A DNA stretch of 64,000 bases from Variovorax sp. UMC13. Lineage in GTDB: Bacteria; Pseudomonadota; Gammaproteobacteria; Burkholderiales; Burkholderiaceae_C. This document shows positions 33,491 to 41,422 of this stretch, one piece after another. The position numbers were made by a program, and so were the translations under genes. The first letter of the stretch is position 1; the number at the start of each line of letters is the position of its first letter. The DNA lies in assembly GCF_014170375.1 (NCBI RefSeq), contig NZ_LZZW01000013.1, positions 182,626-246,625 on the forward strand, written 5' to 3'. The notes under the pieces are model-generated. The model ran no database searches. It saw only the letters and a list, made by a program, of their open reading frames with translations, and had not been told where the DNA came from.

Positions 33491-35205
33491 GGCGCCGCGC
33501 CATGGCCCCCCACACCGACCTTCAGGTCTGCGCGGCGCTGCTGGCGCGCTTGCGCCCGCTCTTCGAACGGGCCACGCAGGCGCTCGCGCAGTCCTGCGCC
33601 GAAACCGGCGTCTTCGATGCGCGGCGCTTCGACGCGCGGCAGGTGGCGAGCTACGAACTGGCCTGGGCCAGCGCCGACCTGCTGGCGGCCGAGACGGCGA
33701 TCCAGGGCGTCGGCAGTGGTGCCAATGCCCTCGAGACCGGCCTGGCGCTGATCTTCGGCATCGACGCCATCGCCGCGGTGCTGGCGCGAACGGAGATGCT
33801 CTTTCTCGAGCTCGGGCTCGAGCTCGCGCCGGTCCAGGCGTTGGCATCGGACCCGGCATGGAACGCCTTGCGCCGTTCGGCCGGCAGTGCCGCCGCTTTG
33901 CAGGCCACCGGCCGGGCGCTGGCGGATGCCGAGGGCGAAGTAGGGGGCGTGGTGCTCGACGAGGGCCATGCCATGGCGCAGGACGCCTTCAGGCGCTTCG
34001 CCGCCGACGTGGTGGCGCCGCAGGCCGAGGCCCTGCACCGCCACGACCTCACGGTGCCCGAGAGCCTGCTGCAGCCGCTGCGCGAGATGGGCGTGTTCGG
34101 CCTGTCGGTGCCCGAGCGCTTCGGCGGCAGTGCGCCGAACGACCGCGACGACACGCTGCTGATGGTGCTGGTGACCGAGGCCCTGTCGGAGGCCTCGCTG
34201 GCCGGCGCCGGCAGCCTGATCACGCGGCCCGAGATCCTGAGCCGTGCGTTGATGACCGGCGGGACTGACGAACAGAAAGCCCATTGGCTGCCGCGCATCG
34301 CCGCGGGCGACCCGTTGTGCGCCATCGCGATCACCGAGCCCGACTACGGCTCCGACGTGGCCGGCCTGATGCTGCGCGGCACGCGGGTCGAGGGCGGCTG
34401 GCGGCTCGATGGCGCCAAGACATGGTGCACCTTCGCCGGCAAGGCAGGCCTGCTGATGGTGGTGGTGCGCACCGATCCCGATCGCTCGGCCGGCCATCGC
34501 GGCCTGAGCCTGATGCTGGTGGAGAAGCCCTCGGACGAAGGCCATGCCTTCGCCTATCGCCAGAGCGAGGCGCAGGGCGGCGGCGCCCTCACGGGCAAGG
34601 CCATCGCGACTATCGGCTACCGGGGCATGCACTCGTTCGAGCTGTCCTTCGACAACCTGCTCGTGCCCGACAGCCACGTGATCGGCGGCGCGGCGGGCCT
34701 GGGCAAGGGCTTCTATTTCACGATGGCCGGCATGATGGGCGGCCGCATGCAGACCGCCGGCCGCGCATCGGGCGTGATGCGCGCGGCCATCCGGGCGGCG
34801 CTGCGCTACGCCGAGGACCGCAAGGTCTTCGGGGTACCCTTGCTCGACTGTCCGTTGACGCTCGCCAAGCTGGCGCGCATGGGCGCGCGCTATGCGGCCT
34901 GCCAGCGCCTGGCCTATGCGGTGGCCCGGACGCTGGACGAAGGCGGCGGCCGCATGGAAGCCAGCCTGGTCAAGTTGCTGGCCTGCCGCTCGGCCGAATG
35001 GGTGACGCGCGAGGCGCTGCAGCTGCATGGCGGCAACGGCTACGCCGAGGAAAGCCCGGTGAGCCGCTTCTTCGTCGATGCGCGCGTGCTCTCGATCTTC
35101 GAAGGAGCGGAAGAAACGCTGGCGCTCAAGGTCATCGCGCGCAGCCTGCTCGAGCAGGCGCTGGCCGACGCCGCCTCCGCCAAGGCGGCAGCCGTCACGC
35201 ACTGA
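33487..35205 (+). CDS. Acyl-CoA dehydrogenase with an N-terminal helical extension
   Basis: Flavoprotein oxidising acyl-CoA to enoyl-CoA. It has 572 residues from GTG 33487, which overlaps the preceding stop, or 567 from ATG 33502. The ACAD core starts near residue 165 and shows ITEPDYGSDVAG, WRLDGAKTWCTFAG, a GGRMQTAGRASG helix and the C-terminal LHGGNGYAEESPVSRFFVDARVLSIFEGAEE block. The first 160 residues form a helical domain (ELAWASADLLAAETAI...) found only in long ACADs. The catalytic base is probably the Glu of IFEGAEE. It might also serve as the elimination partner of the phosphotransferase system encoded upstream. Confidence 0.87.
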   Translation: MRRRAMAPHTDLQVCAALLARLRPLFERATQALAQSCAETGVFDARRFDARQVASYELAWASADLLAAETAIQGVGSGANALETGLALIFGIDAIAAVLARTEMLFLELGLELAPVQALASDPAWNALRRSAGSAAALQATGRALADAEGEVGGVVLDEGHAMAQDAFRRFAADVVAPQAEALHRHDLTVPESLLQPLREMGVFGLSVPERFGGSAPNDRDDTLLMVLVTEALSEASLAGAGSLITRPEILSRALMTGGTDEQKAHWLPRIAAGDPLCAIAITEPDYGSDVAGLMLRGTRVEGGWRLDGAKTWCTFAGKAGLLMVVVRTDPDRSAGHRGLSLMLVEKPSDEGHAFAYRQSEAQGGGALTGKAIATIGYRGMHSFELSFDNLLVPDSHVIGGAAGLGKGFYFTMAGMMGGRMQTAGRASGVMRAAIRAALRYAEDRKVFGVPLLDCPLTLAKLARMGARYAACQRLAYAVARTLDEGGGRMEASLVKLLACRSAEWVTREALQLHGGNGYAEESPVSRFFVDARVLSIFEGAEETLALKVIARSLLEQALADAASAKAAAVTH

Positions 35206-35218
35206 GGAGCGCGACGAC

Positions 35219-36433
35219 ATGGACAACGGCAACCTGCTAGAAGGCCTGCGCGTGGTCGAGGCGGCCGCCTTCGTGGCGGCGCCGCTCGGCGGCATGACGC
35301 TGGCGCAGATGGGGGCGGAGGTGATCCGCATCGACGCGCTGGGCGGCGGCCTGGACTACCGGCGCTGGCCCGTCGCCTCGAACGGCAGCAGCCTGTTCTG
35401 GGCCGGGCTCAACAAGGGCAAGAAGTCCGTCACGCTCGATCTTGGTTCGGCCGAGGGCCGCGAGGTCGCGATGGCCCTGATCGCCGCACCCGGCGAGGAC
35501 GCGGGCCTGCTGCTCACGAACTTCCCGCCGCGCGGCTGGCTCGACCACGACAAGCTGCGCGAGCGCCGCGACGACCTGATCCAGCTGACCGTGCAGGGCG
35601 ACCGCCATGGCGGCTCGGCCGTGGACTACACGATCAACCCGCGCATGGGCTTGCCCTATCTCACCGGCAGCGGTGATGCCGAGACCGCAGTCAACCACGT
35701 GCTGCCGGCCTGGGACCTAGTCACCGGCCAGATGGCGGCCGTCGGCCTGCTGGCGGCGGAGCGGCATCGGCGGCGGCGCGGCGTGGGGCAGCATGTGAAG
35801 CTCGCGCTCGAGGACGTCGCGCTGGCCGCGGTCGGCCACCTGGGTTTGCTGGCGGAAGCCCAGCTCGGCCAGGCACGGGGCCGGCACGGCAACCACCTGT
35901 TCGGCGCCTTCGGCCACGACTTCGCGAGCGCCGACGGCGTGCGCGTGATGGTGGTCGGCCTCACGGGCAAGCAATGGCGCGCGCTGTGCGATGCGCTCGC
36001 GATGGGCGAAGAGATGGACGCGATCTCACGGCGGACCGGGCGCGACCTGGCCCGCGAAGGCGACCGCTTCTTCGCACGCCAACAGATCGCCGAGGTGGTC
36101 GCGCGCTGGATCGGGGCCCGGCCCTTCGCCGAGGTGGCCGCGCAGTTCGACCGCCACGGCGTCTGCTGGGGCAAGTACCAAACGGTGTCCCAGCTCGTGG
36201 CCGAGGACGAGGCCTGTTCTCTGGCCAACCCGATGTTCGGCGAGATCGATCAGCACGGCGTCGGCCGCCTGGTCGCGCCCGGCCTGCCGCTGGAGTTCTC
36301 GGCGGTGCCGCGGCGCGCGGTGCAGCCCGCGCCGCGGCTCGGCGCGGACACAGAGCAGGTGCTGCATGCGGTGCTCGGCATCGACAGCGCCGAGTTCGGC
36401 CGCCTGCACGACCGCGGTGTGGTCGGCGCCTAG
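35219..36433 (+). CDS. Class III CoA-transferase, Mct (2-methylfumaryl-CoA isomerase)-like
   Basis: CaiB/BaiF family, 404 residues from ATG 35219. The N-terminal LRVVEAAAFVAAPLGGMTLAQMGAEVIRID is the family signature. The catalytic Asp is probably Asp166 in HVLPAWDLVTGQMAAVGLLAAERHR. The TVQGDRHGGSAVDYTINPRMGLPYLTG stretch is, as I recall, typical of 2-methylfumaryl-CoA isomerases, which move CoA between the C1 and C4 carboxyls of mesaconate. With the Meh-like and CitE-like genes upstream it could complete a route from mesaconyl-C1-CoA to pyruvate and acetyl-CoA. An intermolecular CoA-transferase on another acid is the alternative. Confidence 0.8.
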   Translation: MDNGNLLEGLRVVEAAAFVAAPLGGMTLAQMGAEVIRIDALGGGLDYRRWPVASNGSSLFWAGLNKGKKSVTLDLGSAEGREVAMALIAAPGEDAGLLLTNFPPRGWLDHDKLRERRDDLIQLTVQGDRHGGSAVDYTINPRMGLPYLTGSGDAETAVNHVLPAWDLVTGQMAAVGLLAAERHRRRRGVGQHVKLALEDVALAAVGHLGLLAEAQLGQARGRHGNHLFGAFGHDFASADGVRVMVVGLTGKQWRALCDALAMGEEMDAISRRTGRDLAREGDRFFARQQIAEVVARWIGARPFAEVAAQFDRHGVCWGKYQTVSQLVAEDEACSLANPMFGEIDQHGVGRLVAPGLPLEFSAVPRRAVQPAPRLGADTEQVLHAVLGIDSAEFGRLHDRGVVGA

Positions 36434-36472
36434 CCTCGCGCACCTGCTGTCTGGAATGCGATGGAGAACATC

Positions 36473-36535
36473 ATGAAAAAGAAGACCCTGCAACGGCTGC
36501 CGTGCTGGCTGTGCGCGGAGCCCGTGCATGGCTGA
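36473..36535 (+). CDS. Possible 20-residue leader peptide or gene remnant
   Basis: An ATG with GGAG about 8 bases upstream encodes MKKKTLQRLPCWLCAEPVHG and stops inside the start of the nitroreductase gene. It looks like the basic beginning of an exported protein that ends abruptly. It may be a scar from a deletion that joined two genes, or a leader that couples translation of the nitroreductase. Confidence 0.3.
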   Translation: MKKKTLQRLPCWLCAEPVHG

Positions 36536-37229
36536 CGCCTCGCTCGAGTTCGACACGCTGCGCGCGCTGCTGGACCGACGCCACAGCTGCCGGGCGTTCC
36601 ACCCCACGCCCCTCGCGCGCGAGGACATCGTGCGTGTGCTCGATGCGGCGCAGCGCACTGCCTCGTGGTGTAACGCGCAGCCGTGGCAGGTCTACATCGC
36701 GAGCGGGCCCCGGCTGGAGCGCCTGCGCACGGCCCTGCGGGCTGCGGCGTCCGAAGCGCCCGCGCCCGACCTGCCGTGGCCGCGCGCCTACGAGGGCGTG
36801 TACCGCGAGCGTCGGCGCGATTGCGCCATGGCGCTCTACGCGGCGGTCGGCATCGCGCCGGGCGACCGCGCCGCGTCGGCGCGGCAGGCAAGCGAGAACT
36901 TCAGCTTCTTCGGCGCGCCGCACCTGGCCGTCGTGACGGCGGACGAGGCGCTCGGGACCTATGGCGCCATCGATTGCGGCGCCTATGTGGCCAACTTCCT
37001 GCTGGCCGCGCAGGCACTGGGCATGGGCGCGATCCCGCAGGCGGCGGTGGTCGCGTACCCCGCGGTGTTGCGCGACCACCTCGCCATTGCGCCAGACCGC
37101 CGCATCGTATGCGGCATCTCCTTCGGCCGTGCCGATGCATCGCATCCGGCGAACGGCTTTCGCACCACGCGCGCATCGGTGGAGGACTGCGTGGTGTGGC
37201 GCGACGAAGACGGCGCCGAAGCCGGCTGA
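36528..37229 (+). CDS. Nitroreductase-family FMN oxidoreductase
   Basis: FMN-dependent NAD(P)H oxidoreductase of 233 residues. The opening RHSCRAFHPTPLAREDIVRVLDAAQRTASWCNAQPWQVY holds the FMN phosphate-binding residues. CGAYVANFLLAAQALGMGAIPQAA is the dimer/flavin segment. Physiological substrates of this family range from quinones to enones and nitro groups. It follows the CoA-transferase by about 95 bases and is convergent with the TetR gene, which begins on the other strand 9 bases further on. Confidence 0.87.
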   Translation: MADASLEFDTLRALLDRRHSCRAFHPTPLAREDIVRVLDAAQRTASWCNAQPWQVYIASGPRLERLRTALRAAASEAPAPDLPWPRAYEGVYRERRRDCAMALYAAVGIAPGDRAASARQASENFSFFGAPHLAVVTADEALGTYGAIDCGAYVANFLLAAQALGMGAIPQAAVVAYPAVLRDHLAIAPDRRIVCGISFGRADASHPANGFRTTRASVEDCVVWRDEDGAEAG

Positions 37230-37238
37230 GGTGACCGC

Positions 37239-37862
37239 TCAGCGCTTGCGCGTCTCCGGCGGCACGAAGCGCTGGCCCTTGAAGCCGTGCACAAAGAGCT
37301 GCGATATCCGCGCCGCCAGTTCGCGCGGCGGTATCGCACCGCTCTTCTCGTACCAGGTGAAGGTCCAGATGATCATGCCGAACAGCAGCATCGCGTAGGG
37401 GCCTCGCGGAGCGCGGGCCGGCATCAGCTCCGGATTGATCTCGTGGAGCACGCCGACCAGCAGGTCCACGATGCGCTTCTCGAGCTTGCGCACTTCGCGC
37501 CGCTGAACGTCGGGCAGGAACTTGATGTCGTTCATCAGCACCAGGTGTTCGTTGCGCGAGCTGGCTCCGCGCGCCACGAAGGCCTCGACGTAGCGGTCGA
37601 AGCGTTCTTCGGCCGGCAAGGCCTGGTTCACGACCGCCTCGAGTTCGTCGAGCTGCGCCGTGATGTGCACGCGCACGATCTCGAAGAGCAGGTCTTCCTT
37701 GCGGGCGAAGTAGTGGTAGAGGTGCGACTTCGAGGTGCCGCAGGCCTGCGCGACCTCCACCATGGTCGAACCCTCGAAGCCCTTGCGTGCGAAGAGCGAT
37801 GCGGCGTGGTCGAGGATCGACTGTCGTTTGTCGTCGTAGTCGTCTGCGCGTACCCGTGTCAT
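37239..37862 (-). CDS. TetR-family transcriptional repressor 1
   Basis: A 207-residue regulator from the ATG at 37862 (AGGA upstream). An earlier in-frame start at 37928 adds 22 residues of low complexity. The N-terminal HTH reads RQSILDHAASLFARKGFEGSTMVEVAQACGTSKSHLYHYFARKEDLL, typical of TetR/AcrR. The C-terminal ligand domain is helical and hydrophobic (MLLFGMIIWTFTWYE). It is a clear paralogue of the regulator at 47220. It is divergent from the ferredoxin-reductase gene with class 2 operator E between them, implying autoregulation. The ligand is probably an acyl-CoA or free acid of the pathway. Confidence 0.9.
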   Translation of the reverse strand: MTRVRADDYDDKRQSILDHAASLFARKGFEGSTMVEVAQACGTSKSHLYHYFARKEDLLFEIVRVHITAQLDELEAVVNQALPAEERFDRYVEAFVARGASSRNEHLVLMNDIKFLPDVQRREVRKLEKRIVDLLVGVLHEINPELMPARAPRGPYAMLLFGMIIWTFTWYEKSGAIPPRELAARISQLFVHGFKGQRFVPPETRKR

Positions 37863-37960
37863 GGCTTGGTCCTGTTGTATGTTGGTGCCGTGGCGGTGCT
37901 GTGTCGCGTGCGTCGACGCGGCATGCACGGCTTGTCAATATCCTGCCGCAAGTCTATTAT

Positions 37961-37980
37961 TAGACCGACTAGACGGTCTA
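37961..37980. promoter_or_regulatory. TetR-type operator E (class 2)
   Basis: TAGACCG-N6-CGGTCTA with perfect 7-bp arms. It lies in the gap between TetR 1 and the divergent ferredoxin-reductase gene. On the plus strand a TATAAA box (37979-37984) overlaps its right arm. It is the site most directly linked to TetR 1. Confidence 0.82.
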
Positions 37981-38031
37981 TAAATTGTTGCCGGGCATGA
38001 AAATCGGTGATGGGCATTCTTTGGGGACACC

Positions 38032-39312
38032 ATGCGTGAAAACGAGATTCTTCTGATCGTGGGCGCTGGCCATGCCGGCGCCGAACTGGCGGTGGCGGCA
38101 CGACAGCAGGGCTGGCTTGGCCGCATCGACCTGGTCGGCGACGAGGCGGTGCTGCCGTACCAACGGCCGCCACTGTCCAAAGCATACCTGCATGGCGCCG
38201 CAAGCTTCGAGTCGCTCGCGTTGCGGCCGGCGTCGGCCTACGAGGCGGCGAAGGTCCAGGTGCATTCGGGCGCACGCCTGGTACGCATCGACCGCACGGC
38301 GCATGCGGTGCATCTCTCGGACGGCCGGGCCATGCCCTACACCAAGCTCGCGCTGTGCACGGGCGGCCGTCCGCGCGCGCTCGACCTGCCGGGTTTGCAA
38401 GCCGGCATCAAGCCGCGCAACCTGCACTGCCTGCGCACCCTTGCCGACGCCGACGCGATCCGCGCCGGGCTGCAGCAGGGGACGCGCCTGGTGGTCGTGG
38501 GCGGGGGCTACGTCGGACTCGAACTTGCGGCGTCGGCGCGCAAGTTTGGCGCCGAGGTGACGGTGGTCGAGGCGCTGCCGCGTGTGCTTGCGCGGGTTAC
38601 CGGTGCGCAGGTGGCGGCCTTCTACGAGGGCGTGCATCGGGAAGCCGGCGTGCAGTTGCGCACCGGCCTGTGCATCAAGCGCGCGGAACTGGCGGACGAC
38701 GGCGCGATCGCGGCGCTGGTGTGCGCCGCAGGGGAGCGCATCGCGGCCGATATCGTGGTGGCCGGCATCGGCATGGTGCCGAACGTGGAACTCGCGCAGG
38801 AAGCCGGGCTCGCCGTCGACGGCGGCATCCTCGTCGACGAACTGTCGCAGACCTCCGACCCCGACATCTTCGCCGCGGGCGACTGCACCGCGCACCACAG
38901 CGCGCTCTATGGCCGGTGCATCCGCCTGGAGTCCGTGCCGAACGCGCTGGAGCAGGCCCGGGCCGCCGCTTCGGCGCTCTGCGGCAAGCCCAAGCCCAAC
39001 CGCGCGGTGCCCTGGTTCTGGTCCGACCAGTACGACCTCAAGCTGCAGATGGTCGGCCTGTCCCAGGGGCATGACAGCTGTGTGCTGCGGGGCGATCCCG
39101 CCTCGCGCCGCTTCATTGCCTTCTATCTGCAGGCCGGGCGGGTGATCGCCGCTGACGCGGTGAACCGGCCAGCCGACTTCATGCTGGCCAAGCGGCTGGT
39201 CGCAGCCGGCGTGAAGGCCGAAGTCGCGGCGCTGGGAGACGACGCTGTGCCCCTCAAGGAACTGCTTCCGCCGATACCACCCGCGCCCGCCGCAGTCGTT
39301 CAACCGGCATAG
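38032..39312 (+). CDS. FAD/NAD(P)H-dependent ferredoxin reductase of a Rieske oxygenase system
   Basis: Flavoprotein of 426 residues. The FAD fingerprint is LIVGAGHAGAELAVAARQQG, the start of the substrate lobe is YQRPPLSKAYLHG, the NAD fingerprint is VVGGGYVGLELAASARKFGAEVTVVE, and the C-terminal FAD motif is DIFAAGDCTAH. WFWSDQYDLKLQMVG near the end is typical of class III dioxygenase reductases. It probably supplies electrons to the ferredoxin at 18133. It lies 18 kb from that gene but is preceded by an operator of the same overall design. GGGGA lies about 6 bases before the ATG. Confidence 0.9.
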   Translation: MRENEILLIVGAGHAGAELAVAARQQGWLGRIDLVGDEAVLPYQRPPLSKAYLHGAASFESLALRPASAYEAAKVQVHSGARLVRIDRTAHAVHLSDGRAMPYTKLALCTGGRPRALDLPGLQAGIKPRNLHCLRTLADADAIRAGLQQGTRLVVVGGGYVGLELAASARKFGAEVTVVEALPRVLARVTGAQVAAFYEGVHREAGVQLRTGLCIKRAELADDGAIAALVCAAGERIAADIVVAGIGMVPNVELAQEAGLAVDGGILVDELSQTSDPDIFAAGDCTAHHSALYGRCIRLESVPNALEQARAAASALCGKPKPNRAVPWFWSDQYDLKLQMVGLSQGHDSCVLRGDPASRRFIAFYLQAGRVIAADAVNRPADFMLAKRLVAAGVKAEVAALGDDAVPLKELLPPIPPAPAAVVQPA

Positions 39313-39365
39313 CGGCACTTCGATTCCGACCGTCGGGGGCGAAATCTCCTCAGGGTAAATCCGAT

Positions 39366-39391
39366 TAATAGACCGCCGAGACGGTCTATTA
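39366..39391. promoter_or_regulatory. TetR-type operator F (class 2)
   Basis: The longest repeat of the set: 10-bp arms TAATAGACCG and CGGTCTATTA around 6 bases. TATTAT at 39387-39392 overlaps the right arm and would serve as -10 box. The quinone-reductase ATG is only 8 bases further on. Confidence 0.82.
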
Positions 39392-39399
39392 TTTGGGAC

Positions 39400-40152
39400 A
39401 TGAACATCCTCGTCGTCTACGCCCATCCCGAGCCCAAGTCCTTCAATCGCGCCTTGCTCGACCGATCGCTGGAGGTGCTGCGGGAGGAGGGGCACGCGGT
39501 TGTGGTGTCGGATCTCTATGCCATGGGCTTCAATCCCGTGGCGAGCGCCGAGGATTTCCTCCAGCGGCGCTTCCCGGAGGCCCTGCAATACGACCGCGAA
39601 CAGAAATTCGCCCACGAGCACCAGGCTTTCGCCGCAGACATCCAAGCGGAGCTGGACAAACTGCAGGCCTGCGACCTGCTGATCCTGCAGTTCCCGTTGT
39701 GGTGGTTCTCAGTGCCGGCCATCATGAAGGGCTGGTTCGATCGCGTGTTCGTCAACGGCGTTGTCTATGGCAAGGGCCGGCGCTTCGACACCGGCGGCCT
39801 GAAGGGGCGGCGTGCGCTGGTATGCACCAGCACCGCGTGCCTGCCCGGCATGGTGGAGGCCGACGGCCTGCTGGCCCACCTGGACTTGAACCTCTGGCAC
39901 CTGCTCCATGGCACGCTGGCCTATGCGGGCTTCGAGGTACTGCGGCCACATGCGTCGTGGTCCATCCACTACACCACGCCGCAGGCGCGCGCGGACTACA
40001 TCGACGCGTACACGCAGCGTCTGCGCGGCATTGCCCAGGAGGAGCCGATGCCGGTGCACCGGCTCGACGAGTTCGGTGCCGACTGGCGCCTGAAGCCCGG
40101 CATCGAGCCGCGCACCACCGCGCACCGTCGCCCAGCGCCGACGACGGAATGA
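39400..40152 (+). CDS. Flavodoxin-like NAD(P)H:quinone reductase
   Basis: FMN/FAD flavodoxin-fold oxidoreductase, 250 residues, of the NQO1/KefF/MdaB group. The phosphate-binding start is MNILVVYAHPEPKSFNRALLD, and the second signature is ADLLILQFPLWWFSVPAIMKGWFDRVF (here CDLLILQ). It performs two-electron reduction of quinones or related acceptors. It may protect against redox cycling of oxygenated intermediates. The -10 box of its promoter ends 7 bases before the ATG, so the mRNA may be leaderless. Confidence 0.88.
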   Translation: MNILVVYAHPEPKSFNRALLDRSLEVLREEGHAVVVSDLYAMGFNPVASAEDFLQRRFPEALQYDREQKFAHEHQAFAADIQAELDKLQACDLLILQFPLWWFSVPAIMKGWFDRVFVNGVVYGKGRRFDTGGLKGRRALVCTSTACLPGMVEADGLLAHLDLNLWHLLHGTLAYAGFEVLRPHASWSIHYTTPQARADYIDAYTQRLRGIAQEEPMPVHRLDEFGADWRLKPGIEPRTTAHRRPAPTTE

Positions 40153-40358
40153 CCGGCCGGACCCTGCGCCGCACGCCCGCGCTGGCGCAACGGATGGCGC
40201 TGCACCGGGTGCCGCGCTGCGACGGCTGGCGACACGTGGCGTCCGAGAGCGCGCACGCGGCGCACGGACGAGGCGGATCTCTCGTGCACGACCACGAGCT
40301 CGAAGGGCGGCATGGCGCAACGGCCACGCAGGATGGCCTGCTGGCCTGCGTCGACTGA
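40149..40358 (+). CDS. Possible coupled small gene, 69 codons, unknown
   Basis: An ATG overlapping the quinone-reductase stop (ATGA) opens a 69-codon frame, MTGRTLRRTPALAQRMALH..., ending in LLACVD. The codon third positions are mostly G/C. The product would be His- and Arg-rich with no recognised domain or membrane helix. It may equally be read-on into non-coding DNA. Confidence 0.25.
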   Translation: MTGRTLRRTPALAQRMALHRVPRCDGWRHVASESAHAAHGRGGSLVHDHELEGRHGATATQDGLLACVD

Positions 40359-40515
40359 CCGGTCGGCACACACGCGGGCGGCGCTGCGGCGGAACAGGGC
40401 ATCCCGGCGAACGGCCGCCGGGCCCGCGTTCGCGGGACGATGCGCACCACGCGGCGCCATCAAGGGTATTCCCCAGAGGCAGGGCTGCCCAAGCCTCTCA
40501 TAATTCGCGCATTCT
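40359..40515. other. Intergenic stretch before operator G
   Basis: I see no gene. It contains a short palindrome, CCCGCG/CGCGGG with a TT centre, around 40430, which may contribute to termination of the upstream operon, and ends at operator G. Confidence 0.5.
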
Positions 40516-40535
40516 CAGACCGACGAGACGGTCTA
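40516..40535. promoter_or_regulatory. TetR-type operator G (class 2)
   Basis: CAGACCG-N6-CGGTCTA, one outer mismatch (C for T) from the class 2 pattern. TATAAA (40534-40539) overlaps the right end as a -10-like box. It precedes the second HAAT importer operon. Confidence 0.75.
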
Positions 40536-40591
40536 TAAAAGAACAGTTAGCTTTGTCCGGCCGGCGGCACCGGCTTCCATTTCCTCCACGT

Positions 40592-41422
40592 ATGGTCACC
40601 TCACACACATCCTCCGATCCACCGAAGCCCGCGCTCGCGATCCACAACATCCAGGTCGTCTATGGCGGTGCCATCGAAGCCGTGCGCGACGTGTCGCTCG
40701 AAGTCCGGCCGGGCCAGATCGTGGCGCTGCTGGGTTCCAACGGCGCCGGCAAGTCCACCGTGCTCAAGGCCCTCTCGGGCGTGCTGGATGCCGAGGATGG
40801 CGAGATCGAGAAGGGCTCGATCCTGTTGAACGGGCTGGCGATTGAGAAGACGCCGGCGCCGGCCATCGTGCGCCAGGGCATGGTGCAGGTGCCCGAGGGG
40901 CGGCGCCTGTTCGCCACGCTGACTGTGGAGGAGAACCTGATCGCCGGAGCGCATCTGCAGGATGCCGCGACTCTGGCGCGTGCGCGCGAGGAGGTGTTCG
41001 CGTTGTTCCCGCGGCTGGCGGTGCTGCGCGGCACGGTCGCGGGTTATCTCTCGGGCGGCGAGCAGCAGATGGTGGCCATCGGGCGCGCGCTCATGAGCCG
41101 GCCACGCGTGCTGGCACTCGACGAACCGTCGCTGGGCCTGGCGCCGTTGATCGTCAACGAGATCTTCCAGAGCATCCAGAAGCTGCGCGACACCACCGGC
41201 CTGACCATCCTGCTGGTGGAGCAGAATGCCAACCGCGCGCTGGCCATCGCGGACTATGCCTACATCATGGAGAACGGCCGCGTCGTGCTCGACGGCACTT
41301 GCGAGCAGCTGCGGCGCAATGCGGACGTGCGGGAGTTCTACCTCGGCCTGAGCGCCAAGCCCGGGCGCACCAGCATGAAGGACGTGAAGCACTACAAGCG
41401 CCGCAAGAGGTGGCTGTCATGA
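40592..41422 (+). CDS. livF: HAAT-type ABC transporter ATP-binding protein (LivF-like)
   Basis: ATPase of 276 residues from ATG 40592; an in-frame TTG at 40553 would add 13. Walker A GSNGAGKST, VQVPEGRRLFATLTVEENLIAG, signature LSGGEQQMVAIGRAL, Walker B VLALDEPSLGLAPL, switch LLVEQNANRAL. The C-terminus carries a basic extension (SMKDVKHYKRRKRWLS) that is not in the shorter LivF proteins of the window. It is the first gene of an importer operon with an embedded acyl-CoA ligase and overlaps LivG by 4 bases. Confidence 0.9.
   Translation: MVTSHTSSDPPKPALAIHNIQVVYGGAIEAVRDVSLEVRPGQIVALLGSNGAGKSTVLKALSGVLDAEDGEIEKGSILLNGLAIEKTPAPAIVRQGMVQVPEGRRLFATLTVEENLIAGAHLQDAATLARAREEVFALFPRLAVLRGTVAGYLSGGEQQMVAIGRALMSRPRVLALDEPSLGLAPLIVNEIFQSIQKLRDTTGLTILLVEQNANRALAIADYAYIMENGRVVLDGTCEQLRRNADVREFYLGLSAKPGRTSMKDVKHYKRRKRWLS

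Noticed and set aside
30875..33859. A 994-codon open frame on the minus strand
   Set aside because: Antisense to lyase, oxidoreductase and hydratase genes with clear motifs; low-complexity Arg/Ala translation.
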